Positions 51,174-63,700 of a DNA stretch of 64,000 nucleotides are shown piece by piece; position 1 is the stretch's first letter, and each line of letters opens with the position of its first letter. The stretch covers positions 93,507,115 through 93,571,114 of the forward strand of contig CM041085.1 in assembly GCA_023079485.1 (NCBI GenBank), read 5' to 3'. The notes below the pieces were generated by a model. The model did not search any database and was not told where the DNA came from. It worked only from the letters and a program-made list of their open reading frames with translations. Source of the DNA: Archilochus colubris. Lineage: Eukaryota; Chordata; Aves; Apodiformes; Trochilidae. The position numbers were made by a program, and so were the translations under genes.

Positions 51174-51250
51174 AGAGAAGGCAGATCCAGAGGGTGATTC
51201 AGTCCCTTTATTTTAGGAGAATGAATCACCCTCTGGAGTTGCCTGTCTCT
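51174..51250. other. 77-nt near-perfect hairpin, candidate non-coding RNA or MITE relic
   Basis: Perfect 16-bp arms TCCAGAGGGTGATTCA (51186-51201) and TGAATCACCCTCTGGA (51222-51237) enclose a 20-nt loop. The stem extends outward through AGGCA with TGCCT (51179-51183 and 51240-51244) after a 2x2 internal loop that allows one G-U pair in RNA. It then extends through AGAGA with TCTCT (51174-51178 and 51246-51250) after one bulged G. The total is 26 Watson-Crick pairs in 77 nt, the size and shape of an animal pre-miRNA. I do not recognise either arm as a known miRNA. A decayed DNA-transposon fragment would look similar, but no TA or other target duplication is visible. Transcription direction is unknown. 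Confidence 0.6.
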
Positions 51251-54200
51251 CAACTGATTATGGATGGACAAAGCCTGATTTAGACTACTTACTTTTTTGA
51301 TAACTAGAGAGCGTGCATCCTATCCTTGATGGCCATAACAAGTCAGGAGGGGTCATTTAGAGGATAGAAATTTAAAAAAAACCCAACAACAGTGTTTTAT
51401 TTACTGCTGTTTGATACTGCCATTTGGAAAAGTCAAATTAATTACAGAAAGTGGAATGCTTAAAGGATTTTTTTGCATGTTGAAAAGGTATTTATGTAGT
51501 GCTTAATTGGAAAACAAATGTAAAATGTTCCTCCAGAAGGCATGGTGAATTTTAGCTTATGTGTAAATTGCACACTAAAGAACATACACATTTTGCTAAG
51601 CTTCAATATAAGGTTTGGGAATACACCAGAAAATAAAGGGTAACATGGTTTATAGCAAATGAGAAAACAGTCCCTATAAGTGAGTTAAGTTCTGTACTAA
51701 ATAGTTTTGAGGTTGCACAGTTTGCAGGATTTGTCCAGGATTTAATGCATTGTTATATGGGAAAATGCTAATCACTGTTATCAATCACAAGGTCAATCAA
51801 ACCTCATTAAAAATGACAAGTATGGGATTCACAATTCATTTAGGCAAGGTGGAAGGGAAATTAAAAACGTTTTGCTTGGGAGCAGCTGAGGTGATGCAGG
51901 CTAATGCCTCCTTAGTCTCTTAACACATGCTGGGTTGAACCAGGATGCTGGTGAGCACAAAGGCCACAGAACTGACTGATTAGCTGTAACTACACAAAAT
52001 CTCACAAAACAGCAGGCTACAATTTAATTTCTCAAAACAAGGCATATTTCATATGCTGCTTCATATGCTGGTTGTCAGCTGGAGACTCCCGAGCAGGAAA
52101 TAGATCTCCAGACTTTTTCCCAAGTTTATTCTAGGGTTTTGTTGTTGTTGTTGGGGTTTTTTTGTTGTATGTGTTTTGGTTTGGTTTTGGTTTTTTGTTT
52201 TTTTTTTCCCAGCTATGGACTGTATCTTATATATCTGCCTGTATGTCTTTTGCCTGGAAGGATGGGACAGCTGCCAAATTATTGCATTGGACCTACTCTC
52301 CACTGGGACACATAAACTACATCTTTACCCATAAATAAAACTGGTCAAATACTATTTTTTGACACCCTTGACATCTATTAAGTAATCTCTTTAACCAGAA
52401 TCCCAACTACCAGTTAGGAATGGTGCCATAATTAGACATTAGTTGCCATCTGCCTGAAATGCAGTCTGGTTTAAGGCAGGACTGTCCCACAGACAGTGAT
52501 AACACTTCAACATTACAGACAACATCTCTTGTCCATAACTTGAGCACTCAGAGTACCAGATAGCAAGTAACTCATTTACAAATCCAAATTTAGGGATCAC
52601 ATACCTTCCAGTATGAAGACCTTCTCCTGACTATCCTGTTCGTGTTTGCAGTGCCTCTGGCTATCTCTTCCTTAGATCACCATCTCCAGAAGTTACAGCC
52701 TGGAAACCAGCTACTCATTTCAGGATGAACCCACTTAGCTTGTAGCTGCCCAAAATGATGGATTTACTTCTTAGCACACAAAACTTCCACATGTGTGAAG
52801 GTTAGATCTGTCAGAAACAGAAAAATAATCAAAAAACTAAGAGCCAGTAAAAACAGGAGAAAAAAACCTGTGATTTTCATAGACAGTGAATACTTGGGGG
52901 CATGAGGTGGGATGGAAAATCACACAGTTGATTTTCTTCCCTTCTTAATATGTAGGTTTTCTTCAGATTGCTGAAATTTTAACTTACTGAGCAGATAAAG
53001 GTAATTAATAGTCTACTGCAGCATTTGTCTTGCAGACAAGCTGAGAATGACAAACTAGCGTCAGCTTTCTTAATTACTGTTTTACCAGTGCAGAGTTTAA
53101 TGTTAAATTACATTAATGGATTAATGCTGTGTAATCTGAATATCCTGATGGATATGACTTCAGAAAACAGACAGGCTGAAAATAAACTTCAGGGAAAGTG
53201 ATATAAGGGACTACCTTGGGCTTTTGAAACACACTCCACAAGAACTAAATCATAGTTTTTAGAGAGCCTCTCAGTTTTAGTTTACTTGCACCACTCCGTA
53301 AAATTTTATCTGGTGTGTGATGTTAACTGGGACAAGCCTAGCTAAGACACTTCAAAGAACACTCCACACTTATCTTTTCAAGTACATTCAATAATCTGAC
53401 TGCATACTATGATCCATTATGGCAGTACAAGTCACACAATTATCCTCCAGACAACATGCTATGCAGGTTACATCACACAGCCCACTATACAGCACAAAAG
53501 ATAAGGGTTCAGAGAAAAGTCCCAAGCCCCTGTTGCAGCTAAAAGGAGCTCTGCAGTCATAAAACACAGATGTAAAAAGTTCCTTGAATACATACTTTTA
53601 AAGATGCATTGTGCAGGAAGAGAACCTTCTTTTTAGAATGCCTCTCATCTCGCACCTCATTGTATTAATCTTTGCATCGTCTTCGAGGACCAACTGTGAA
53701 AAGTCTCAAAATGTATCTCTGTCATGAAAGTTGTCATTTTATTTCTATTAAGTAGAATTAAAACACATATTCTTTCATGCTGAGATTTATACAAGGAAGT
53801 ATAAGGAAAAGCCCCAGCTACTTCAGACCTGCAGAGTGGAATACAATGAACTTTGCTGCTACGGAGATATTGCAATAGTGGAAGTATCCCAAAATATTTT
53901 ATGGCATAAAAGAGATGGATTCATACCTATAATGTAAAATCTGTTTTATATTTTCTATATTCAGTATCTTGGATGTCTATGCTATGTGACATTAGTTTGC
54001 AGAACTTAGCCCAGACTGTGACTTACATTTTAGGCAGTATCAAGCCTTAAACCACAAAACAGCTTTAAGAGCTGTGTTTTGGCTTCACTTCAAGACAGCA
54101 GTAATTTGCAGACAAGATATAAAAACATGGTAGAAAACAAATGGTACAGTCATTAAGAGGTTACACAAAAAAAATTGGGAACTCTTGACACTGGAATATT

Positions 54201-55342
54201 CTTTGCTAAAATTCCAACAAACAAAGGGAAGGGCAGACAACCTGGCCAGAAAAAGAAGTACCTCTCTTTTGCATATTTTTCAAACTGTAAAAGTTAATAA
54301 TCTGTGTTTTTCACAGACAAATGTTAGAAGTAATTGCATCATAAATCCCTGACATGTTATTCCACAAGATCTTATAATGTTGTATAAATTAAGTCATTAA
54401 TACAAATCTTATTTTTTGTCCCTCCAGTACTATGTTTAGAATACCTGAATCTATATTCTGTCTGTTCAGTGTAAATGATAGCTGTCAATCATCTGCAGGT
54501 CAATTTCAAAAATACTGGTAAATCTTAGATGTATTTGCTATTCCACAAAATTCTGTGACTTCACTGGATTATTTCATCATTTTCATGTTGAAACATGACT
54601 TACTGCATATCATCTTAATTTTCTCAGCCTGACTCCTTTGTACCTTACTTTTTAGTTTCATATAACTTGCTTAATTTGAGCTTAGATTAATGTTCTCTCA
54701 TTAGAATGTAGATATAAACAGAAAGGGAAGTTAAATAGTGAAATCAGCAAAATTTTGTGGTCATTATTTGAAGTGTCAGAAGGTGACTGTTAGGGCAATT
54801 CCCTACTAGTCAGCTAACCCATGTGGGACACAGCATCAGCATTATCATCACTTTCAGCAAGGCCAGAGCAGAATTCACTAACACGAAAGCAGCACACAGG
54901 TTTCCAAACTACCTCCCCTCTCCTAGTGCATTGACTTTTTTTTAGGGTGGTCTGTCTGCCCTAGAGGACAACAAATTTTATTGTTAAATTGTTAAATTTT
55001 TATTCATTTCAGTGTCTTCCCACTGTGTCTTCACTAAGGTGTAACCATGGAAGGGTTCCTCACAGGTTTGATGGTATTCAGTAGACCACAAAACTTAACT
55101 CTCTTGAATGACAGCACATTTCCATTGCTGTAAAAGCAACTTGGGGAGTGATTTGAAAGAGTGGGACAGTGCTAATGTGGGACAATACATATGTTTTTAA
55201 TTCTTCATTAGGAAAATCCTTTACATGTACTATGAAATATATATCATAGAATTAATCAACCTGGATATATCCTGCTTGCATTTCATACATAGTATAAAAT
55301 ACACATTCCAGAACTGATGAGCTGTATATTCATCGCATCTCT
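51251..55342. other. Unannotated stretch with G/T-rich tract
   Basis: No supported gene or interspersed repeat. A G/T-rich low-complexity tract is at 52137-52211. The minus frame 52061-52303 overlaps it and gives a Gln/Lys/Thr low-complexity peptide, not a real protein. Confidence 0.5.
52137..52211. repeat. G/T-rich low-complexity tract
   Basis: The tract contains four GTT units, then GGGG and T runs and mixed GGTTT units, with almost no A or C on the plus strand. It is probably a decayed microsatellite. Confidence 0.85.
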
Positions 55343-55366
55343 ACCAGGAAAGGCAGACAACCTTCT
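55343..55366 (+). repeat. 24-bp direct repeat, copy 1 (possible templating donor)
   Basis: The block starts ACCAGGAAAGGCAGACAACC and ends TTCT. It recurs without mismatch at 57186-57209, 1.84 kb downstream. A related 17-base word differing at one position (GGAAGGGCAGACAACCT) lies at about 54229-54243. The surrounding sequences of the two exact copies are otherwise unrelated. Confidence 0.85.
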
Positions 55367-57167
55367 TTGCACTGCAAAAGAGTGGAGGAAGGCATGCTGA
55401 TTCCCTGTATAGGATGAAATAAAGAAGTATAATTCCGGAATTAGGGAACCCAGTGTTAGCTCAGGATATTAGCTTGGAAATCTGGATAGCAGGATTTGAT
55501 TTCCTGCCTAGAGGGTGGCTTCAAACTCCCTGATGAATAGTGGCAGGTCATCAAGTTGCATACAACTTCCATGCTCTGTCAGTAAATTTGTGATAATTCT
55601 CATTCTAGGAGAACACATACATTAAAGGTTGTCAGGCTTTGGCTATTCAGTGATAAAGGATATGAACAGCAGCAATAAACACACACACTTCACATAGCAG
55701 AATGTACCACTATGTGGATTTTCCTACTTTCACTTCCAAAATGAAGCTGATTTAGAGCTCAACAAGACTTTAAACAAACTTGATTCCTTATGCCTCTTAC
55801 TTCACCTCCCTGAGGATTTTGATATACCAAAACTTGTTTGGGATCAAACCCAGAAATCTAGGCTTTTCAATGAAATAAAATTTTGGAAAAATATATTTAT
55901 TTTTTTGGATTCAACTTTGCTGAATTTAAGCACTCCTTCAATTAGTAGACAATTACTATTGGAACACCCCAGCTGTGTTGATGCATTTAATGTTGATGTC
56001 ACTTTGATATTTGCTTTTCTAATCATGGTAGTTTTTTCATGGTTCTCACATATATGGATAGCTAAAGGAAGGACAATTTGATCTATCAGTTTCCCTGCAT
56101 AGCTTGTTTCCTTTCTGTAATTCCCTAGAAATCACAGTTCACTATTGGAAATCACAGTCTAGTGCTGGAAATTTTTAGTCATATAAGCTTTTTATCTCTG
56201 GAGCATCTTTGAAAAATGTAAAATTGGGTTTTCTACACTCCTTATCACCATAGCATTTGATGCTCAAATGGAATATCACACACAATATTCCTGCAGTACA
56301 TTAAAGTGGCATCATAGCTTTGCAGATTGGGACTGGGGACTGTGAGGAGAATAAGAAAGGTAGAAATTCTAATAAAGCATGCCATTTCTATTGAAAATCA
56401 GCACTGATATTCAGCTGAAATTGAGCTACTTTTGTGTGCTATTTTTTTTTTTTTTTTTTAGAGAGAATAAGAGACTTGCCAGAAGTGTGACAGAAAATCA
56501 GTGCGTGTTTAAAAACAGACTGCAAGTACCCTTAGCCAATGCCTTCTCCACATCTTTTTTCTTTGAAGTCTAGTTTTTCAACTAAATTAACAACTGCTTT
56601 TCTAGTTCCCCATTTGTTGCTTTTGGAAGCCTCAATTAAATTACCAGTGTTGGGTTCTTGGTTTATTGTATTCATTTGTAATATGCAATCATGGTATAGC
56701 ACTAAAAAAAAAACCAAAACAAAATCAGTTTTTCTCTGACACTATTTTTCATAATTAAATCTGTGCTACTAAAATGAATCAGAGCTTGTTCTCTGGCCCT
56801 GAGAAAAAATGCATGGCTCAAGCCACATCATATCCATAGGGTTAAAGTCTCTTTGCTCCTCCAGAATGGACAGCCACATCCATAGCGACTACCTGAGACA
56901 AGTTTCAGTGCACAGGCACTGAAGAGTGTGTAGTTGTTCATGGAAACCAGAAGAGGTTCAAGCAGCAGGTCTCACACCAGGGCACAGCTCCTGGTGACAA
57001 CTGCACTGTTACTGGAGGGAGACCTGAGCACAAGATTCTGCTCTAAATTCAGAAGACTTCAGGTCTTTGCCTTACCTGTTGTATATCCTCATCCTAGGCC
57101 ACTTGCTATAATAAGACATCTTTTTTGTATGAAAGTCCCCAGATCTTTATTATATAATACTATCTGT
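55367..57167. other. Unannotated stretch, possible SINE relic
   Basis: No supported gene. About 55440-55580 has TAGCAGGATTTGATTTCCTG followed by GGCAGGTCATCAAGTTGC, vaguely like a MIR or other CORE-SINE (B-box then core). The match is too weak to call. A T18 run lies at 56442-56459. Frames at 56379-57344 show no domain. Confidence 0.35.
56442..56459. repeat. T18 homopolymer
   Basis: Eighteen uninterrupted T residues; no polyadenylated retrocopy is recognisable on the minus strand. Confidence 0.9.
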
Positions 57168-57230
57168 GGAATGGTCTGGAAACAGACCAGGAAAGGCAGA
57201 CAACCTTCTGGTCTGGAATGGTCTGGAAAC
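57168..57230 (+). repeat. Duplication of GGAATGGTCTGGAAAC around a 31-bp insert copied from 55343-55366
   Basis: The 16-mer GGAATGGTCTGGAAAC occurs at 57168-57183 and 57215-57230. Between them (57184-57214) is a 31-bp insert that starts AGACCA and ends TGGTCT (inverse complements). It contains the 24-bp block also found at 55343-55366. The arrangement of a flanking direct repeat plus a locally templated insert fits end-joining repair or template-switching replication. It is too small, and its ends too irregular, for a known transposon. Confidence 0.75.
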
Positions 57231-60200
57231 ATCTGCCACATCTCATCCAAAGACAAGATGGTTGGGGAATATGCTTCTCAGGAATGTTTCAGAGCTCAGT
57301 CTCCAAGCAGCTTAGTCTTCAGAGACTTATTCACATGTCCCTAAAATACAGATAGGTACTCAAAAGGGACTTGGCAGTGGTAACATGATGATGGGTCTAA
57401 GTATTAAAACAGGCATTGAAAAGTCATACAAGATTAAGCCTTATGGTACCCTATCTGTGAAAGAGGAGTCCTCTTGGTTGAAATACCCATTTATGGAATA
57501 AAACCATTTTTTTCTAGGAATATATTGAGAAAATACATTTATAAGACTCTGTACAACTACAGTGACACGGGGATTGAGAAGTACACTGAATGGACATCTA
57601 AATAAAAAGAAAAGTGAAGCATGTAGTGACAAATACAGGAGGTTCCTGCATACGTGCGTGCAGTTTGTTCACTGCTTAACTGAATTTTCTGTCACCATCT
57701 GTGGGTGAGCTTTTATAAACAATGAGGAGAAGGAAAATTCAGGTGTCTCTGAATCAAAGGACAAAATATGGCTTAACAAAAATAGATAATATGGTTATGC
57801 AGGATAAAATTGAATGCACATATTTACAAAACGTAGAGTAGTAAGAGAATTGTGTAACATTTTCATTTAGCAGGATGTGACATCACTGCTGTAAATAGAC
57901 TTTCATGAAGAAGTAACAAAAATGTCATATGCTTTATAGTGGGTTACCCATATTGGATATCCCTACTGAGGTTAAGGATAGAAGGGAAAACAAAGAAAAA
58001 AGAAGGAGGGAAATGAAAGATAACATGCTAGTCTGGGGAATATGAATTTGTTGTACTTAGAGACATGAATTTTTGGTCTACAGTTGAGTTTCTAGAATAT
58101 TGTTCAGCAAATGTGATTTTTATCTGTGTAGCTTGTAAATAAACTTTTTTTCATTTATAAGTAAATTGTCTATATTGTTACACTAAAAGCAAGGATACTA
58201 TTTATGGTTGTGACATTCAGTGCTGAAACATGCTCACACTAAAAGGAATATAAAAAGGACAAGATAATAAGAATTTTTAAGTGTTTTAAAAAACCCTAAA
58301 AGTTAATTCCCTTACCTTCATGTTGTTTAACTATTAAAATTATTAAGAGACAAAAATATTTCAATCATAAAAAAAATCATAATCTTCTAAATGAATGATA
58401 GTAGTATCAAAATTGAATTAATATCAAGTTAGGAAAACTTAGTGGTGGACTCTGTGCTGTATGTAGCTGTATGTATGCAAGGAGAAATCCTGAACTGTGA
58501 CAAACTCGTGTTATCCTGACAAGGTAGGCAGTTACCATTCCACAGATGAGAGATTTGATTCCAATTTAATGCTGTATTTCAACAAAGAGCAAGCATGAAT
58601 GACAGAATTTTCTGGGTTATTTGTACTATGTCCACATTAGAAACAGGGCCAGGGTCAACCATGAATTTCTCAGTATTACCTAACAAAGTTTCCTTTCAGT
58701 GGACACCAGCAGCATGTGGGAGAGAGGTGTGGTTCAGAGCTGGATGCAGGAAAGGGATGGAAACACAGAGACCTTTTCCAGTTTTTTACCCAGAACACAA
58801 TTACTGCACACACACAGGTATAGAACCTGGGGACATTCCTGCTCCTGCTGCCACTACCAGAGTGACCTGTGCAGGGTCAGGAAGCAAGACAGTGACAGAA
58901 CTTCTATTGTGACCACAAGCTCTAGACCATGGTACTTGTCTTGGATGTGAAAGCATTTCAGACTTTTTAAATTCTATACCACTTGCTAAATTGTAAAGAG
59001 CTAAATAGACTTCAGTCATTATGAAGGATGAGCTTCCTCTTCTGTGATTCTTACTTTGTAGAGCTGAGCACATGGATGGAATTGTATTCTTGCAAGCAAA
59101 GTATCTTCAATCGAGGCAACTATTCCAAAAAGATTTTTTTTTAAATTAATCATAATTTTATTTAAGATTTCTCCTCAACCATAGAATTCAGAACTATTAT
59201 AAAAGTGCTAAAACTAAAAATCCACATCAAAGAGTATATATGGATAAACAGACCACCAGAAGAGACATATAAAGAATTATATGAAATCTTAGGAATCTGA
59301 CCACTGTGTCAACCTCTGATCTGTGTCCAAACTAGGGATGGTTGCTGGCATGCTAAAGTAGGATGGTGATATTTTTTTCATGACATCCCTGTTCTGATAC
59401 AATCTAGAATGAATACACCATGATTCTGGGAGAAGAGCAATATTACCCAACACTGCCATCATCCCAGGAACCAGTGTAACACTAGCAAAATATTCTTTAG
59501 CTTTCATGAGCTTCATTCACACAAAGGCCTCTGAATGTTTTTGGAGCTGTGAGAAAAGCAAGCTCCAAAGAAGGTAACAAACCTTAAGCAGAAAAGGAGA
59601 AAGGGACATCTGTCTGTCACAAGTTCTCCAGTGCAAACTCTCAGACACCAATTCTGCATTGGATGATTCTGCAATGCAAACAAATACTTTATCAGGGCAA
59701 CCATGCACAGGTAAGACAGATGGTGCATGGCACTCCAGATAAACAAAAGCCAACAGCTGCATAGGCATTGAGGCTGGAAGAGGTGTGCTAAGGAGAGCAA
59801 GAAACTGCACCAATAAATCCTCCATATTTTTCAAATTTGGAGAACCCAGGGTGCCGGGGACATCAGTATGAAACCCAACCACCATTAAGCACATCAGAGG
59901 GCCACAAATCCTGGAGCTTCAGGGACGCTGAGGGTGGAGAAGGGAAGTCAAGGGGAGCGTTGCACGGCACCAACATTGCTCCTGCCACACTTTTCTGAAT
60001 CTGGGCCACCCTTTCTGCTAGACACCTGAGCCCCATCCCTCCATTATGAAAGGGTATGGCCTGATGATTGCTTGTGCAGTGTCTTGCTCCCCTTGGTGTG
60101 AGTTTCCAGGCACAGTGATCATGGAGCTGTAGGCTTTGTGACCTATAGTTGTTGCCTATTTGATTAAGGAACATAAAATAAATACTCATTTAGCTTTATT

Positions 60201-60720
60201 AATTTCTTCAAGTTTTAGGATTACTTCTCTGGTTTGGCTCAGGGTTTTGGGGGTTTTGGTTTTTGGATTTTGTTTTTGGTTGGTTGCTTGCTTTTTTATG
60301 CTCACTTTTAATTTACCAGGCTTCCACAAATATTCAGAAATGACAATTTCAAAAATTAACCAAGGTATTTGAAAAAAGAAAATTTGTGTGCCTAGTTAAT
60401 CAACATAACACAGTGGTAACCTATCACTTTGGTGATCTACCAGTGACTGCTAAGTGTCACAGCTGAGTTATTACTATTCTTTTTCAAGGACTGAATTGTA
60501 CTTGCAAATAATTTCCACAGTAAAGGAAGTCAGGAACCTTTTATTTGCCCCAAAATTGATATAGAAATATAAAGAGGTTAAGCTCATGAAATTCTTTTTT
60601 ATTGGGAATTGTTATCTTGTTGATAGTGAAATATTTGTTCAGCCTTCTAATATTTTGTAAAATAAGAAAATAGTTCATGCTGGTTGCAACAGTAGGCTCC
60701 ATCTGCAGCTGCAATTTAAC
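57231..60720. other. Unannotated stretch
   Basis: No supported gene. The most ORF-dense part is 59513-60189 on the minus strand, where 125- and 108-codon frames overlap and the base composition is less AT-rich. I recognise no protein. A G/T-rich tract is at about 60231-60297. Confidence 0.45.
60231..60297. repeat. G/T-rich low-complexity tract
   Basis: Runs of GGTTTT, GGGGGTTTTGG and TTGGTTGG make a GT-only stretch with few interruptions. Confidence 0.85.
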
Positions 60721-60770
60721 TAATCTAATCTAATCTAATCTAATCTAATCTAATCTAATCTAATCTAATC
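60721..60770. repeat. (TAATC)10 microsatellite
   Basis: Ten perfect copies of the pentamer TAATC (50 bp) with no interruption, preceded by TTTAAC. A pure pentanucleotide array of this length is likely to vary in length between individuals. It has no spacers, so it is not a CRISPR array. Confidence 0.98.
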
Positions 60771-63700
60771 CTGTCTACCTCCAGTAGGAGGAATTTGTAG
60801 CCTTTGGGGTTTTTTCCTAGTTTTCATGGTTTATTAGCTGTTGGGAATCAGTCCTGACAACTAGGTGGATCAAGGAAACAAAAACAATTCATCAGCTAAA
60901 GATATGTTACAGCAAGAAGAACTGTCTATTAAACTTTAAAGATTTAGCAAAATACCCCAAATGAGTTGTCTTTCAGTTTAGATATGGAGCCATTTTGAGT
61001 AGCTGCTATCTCACTGGTTCTATTCACTCTACCAGAAACCAATGCAAACACAGATTTAGTAGCCACAGAGCGGTACTGACTAGCCTGATAGTCAACAGCT
61101 AAATGCTGTATCCTTAATAAACATTATTCTTTGATTTTCAGGAATGTTGAAGAGTGTGTTACTGTCCTTGAGCCCACATTCCTCTGTCCTTCCTTTCACT
61201 AGATTCACCAGAACTCTCAGCCTGGGGCTGACACAAGAGAATTCAAAAAGCAGACCAGCAGAACAGGATTCTCTGCTACAACAAGATGCTAAGAATGCAA
61301 GGGATATATTGCTCACTTAATGTTTTGCTGACCACATGTGAGATCTTGCAGCAGATTTCTGCTGAAACCCTTGCGGAATTTGCAATGGGGTTCTCAGTTT
61401 TTATTAACTTCAGGGAGCAGGAAACTGAAGGAGAAGCTCTTACTAACCATCTATCTGTAGAGCATGAAGTAGACAAATAGAAGAGACTCTTTGGCTCAGA
61501 AAAGTATTTCAGCTTCTTTTTACTAATATAAGGTGAGAAATGGAGCAGCTCAGTACCTGACTCTACAGAGAAAATGACCACCAGAAGGCTACACTGTTGG
61601 ATGGCACAGGAACAGAGAGATGACAGCACAGGACTGGTAACAAAGACAAATCTTCATGTCTTCTCATCAGAAGACATAAATATATTTCCATTTCCAGTTT
61701 TCAACTGGTCCAAAAGCTACACATATGCCTGCTTCTCAATTTTTAATTTGTACATAAATTAGCACTTCTGGACAGCAGTGTTATAGAGGAAAAGAAGTGG
61801 TAACTTTAGCAGTCTTACTGATTATTACCTGCATTAGATAGCTAGAGGAAGGAGACTTCTTGACCTTCTGACTAAATACGTATCACTAGACAACACACAA
61901 ACTACAACAGACACATATCTATCACAAGTTTCAAGAAAAGCATGCTATAAATAACATCAAATAGACTTTTTTGCACTTTTCATGCCAGGAAAAAAAAGCT
62001 TACTGCTACAGAACTGAAAACAAAATATGCAACTTCAGGATCTCTTGTAATTGTGCTGAGCTCTGGACAACACCTACATAACTGAGTTGTTTTGCCTCAG
62101 GACAAGCTACATCAATCAGCAATTTCCTTGTTACATTAGAGACCCTTGGGATAAAACACAAGATAAATGATATTATCCTCCATTCATAAAATTAATCCCT
62201 TCCAAGAGTATCTTACAAACGTGTATTTAGATGCACGAGAACACTTTGTATAGGAAAAGTTACTAGAAAAAAAATCCATTGTTAGTACTGATATTTGTAT
62301 TTTGAAACTGTCCGACAAGTAGCACGGCAGACACCCACTGACTGAGGGGAATAATGTTCAAAATACACCTTCTAATAGGATCTGAATTGCCATGAAGGTG
62401 AGAAATGCAGCTGAGACACAAAGGAAAGCAGTGTGGGGTGATGTAATCCTCAAGTCTGAATAGTGTATATAATTCTCCTACCTAGATACCATTTCAAAAT
62501 GCTGGATGGACAAGTAGTTAACAATGGAGCCTCTCTGCAGTGTTTCTTAGTCCTTTCTTGCTCTCTTCCTTTCAGCTCATTGGCTTCACACAACAGGGCA
62601 CTTATCTCTGTACAAGGGAGGTCTGATTCCTTTCAGCTGCCCTGCAGCCTGCTAGACAAAAGAACCAGACTTTCCCCAAGCTCCCACATGTCTGTAAGTG
62701 CTGGAATTAACTCTTCTGATAGGAGATCCTTTGCCCAGGGCCCTTCAGAACCCTGCAGTTGATCATTCAGGGTCTTTTGCATCTCAGTTACTGTACCTGC
62801 CCATAAACACTGGAAACTCTAAAAATAGGGAGGGGCTTTCTCTGTAGCACACAAGCAGTCAGCTTCCTAGACTGGAAGGGAGGAACAGTCATGCTAATCC
62901 AAAGAAGTAACTTTAATATTAATATGCTATCTGTATGTGGTTATTCTGGATGTTGTTTTCACAGTTTAAAAAACCTGCATTAAACTGCTTTTTTTTTTCT
63001 TTATCTATATTCCAAGTAAAAGCATAGAAATAAGGTAGCATAGCAGATACAGATTTTTATGACAGCAATTGAATATTTAAATGTCTCTTATATATCCAGA
63101 TGCAGTGCATTTGTGGTAAGATTTTCTTATACCTGTACATCCTCACTAAGGTATATTAACTCCAGCACTGAGAAAGGATCCTGTAGCTTAATTTGTGCTA
63201 TATCCTCCAAACTGCTGTGTAAGGGATGGACAGAACTGCTGTATTCCCCAAAGCAGGCAAAAGAGGATGTGTTCAGAATAATGACCCAGTGCTTCTTGCA
63301 CCTGCTAGCAAAGAGATGACTGTAACTGTACTACTTAAAGAGTAGAACGTTAGTCTTTGAACATATGGAGAAAACAAAAAAAAAATTTCATCTTAGGCAC
63401 AGATAATAGATCTGTGTCTGGAGAGAAAGGTCACAAGCTTTTGACCATGTGCATATATTAAGAAAGTGCTGTACTCGCATTGCTACCTAGGACTGGATGC
63501 TGATACAATATGGGTTAGAGACAGATTTTTCTACAGCTGCTGTACCAGTGCAGACCCTTGGCAATACTAACAGCATGTTCTCCCTGTATACCTATTTTAA
63601 TACTTAGGTTCCACTGGCTGAAGATGCAAAATCTTTGAAAAGCCACAAGCTCTGCTAAAAGACTTTTACCCTTATTAAGAGTACTGATAAACTTCAGATC

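Noticed and set aside
55440..55580. MIR/CORE-SINE-like segment
   Set aside because: Only the B-box-like and core-like words match; too diverged to support without a profile search.
56934..57344. 136-codon plus frame
   Set aside because: It runs through the templated-insertion site and shows no recognisable domain.
60721..60770. Regular array that might be mistaken for a CRISPR array
   Set aside because: Five-base units with no spacers: a microsatellite in vertebrate DNA.
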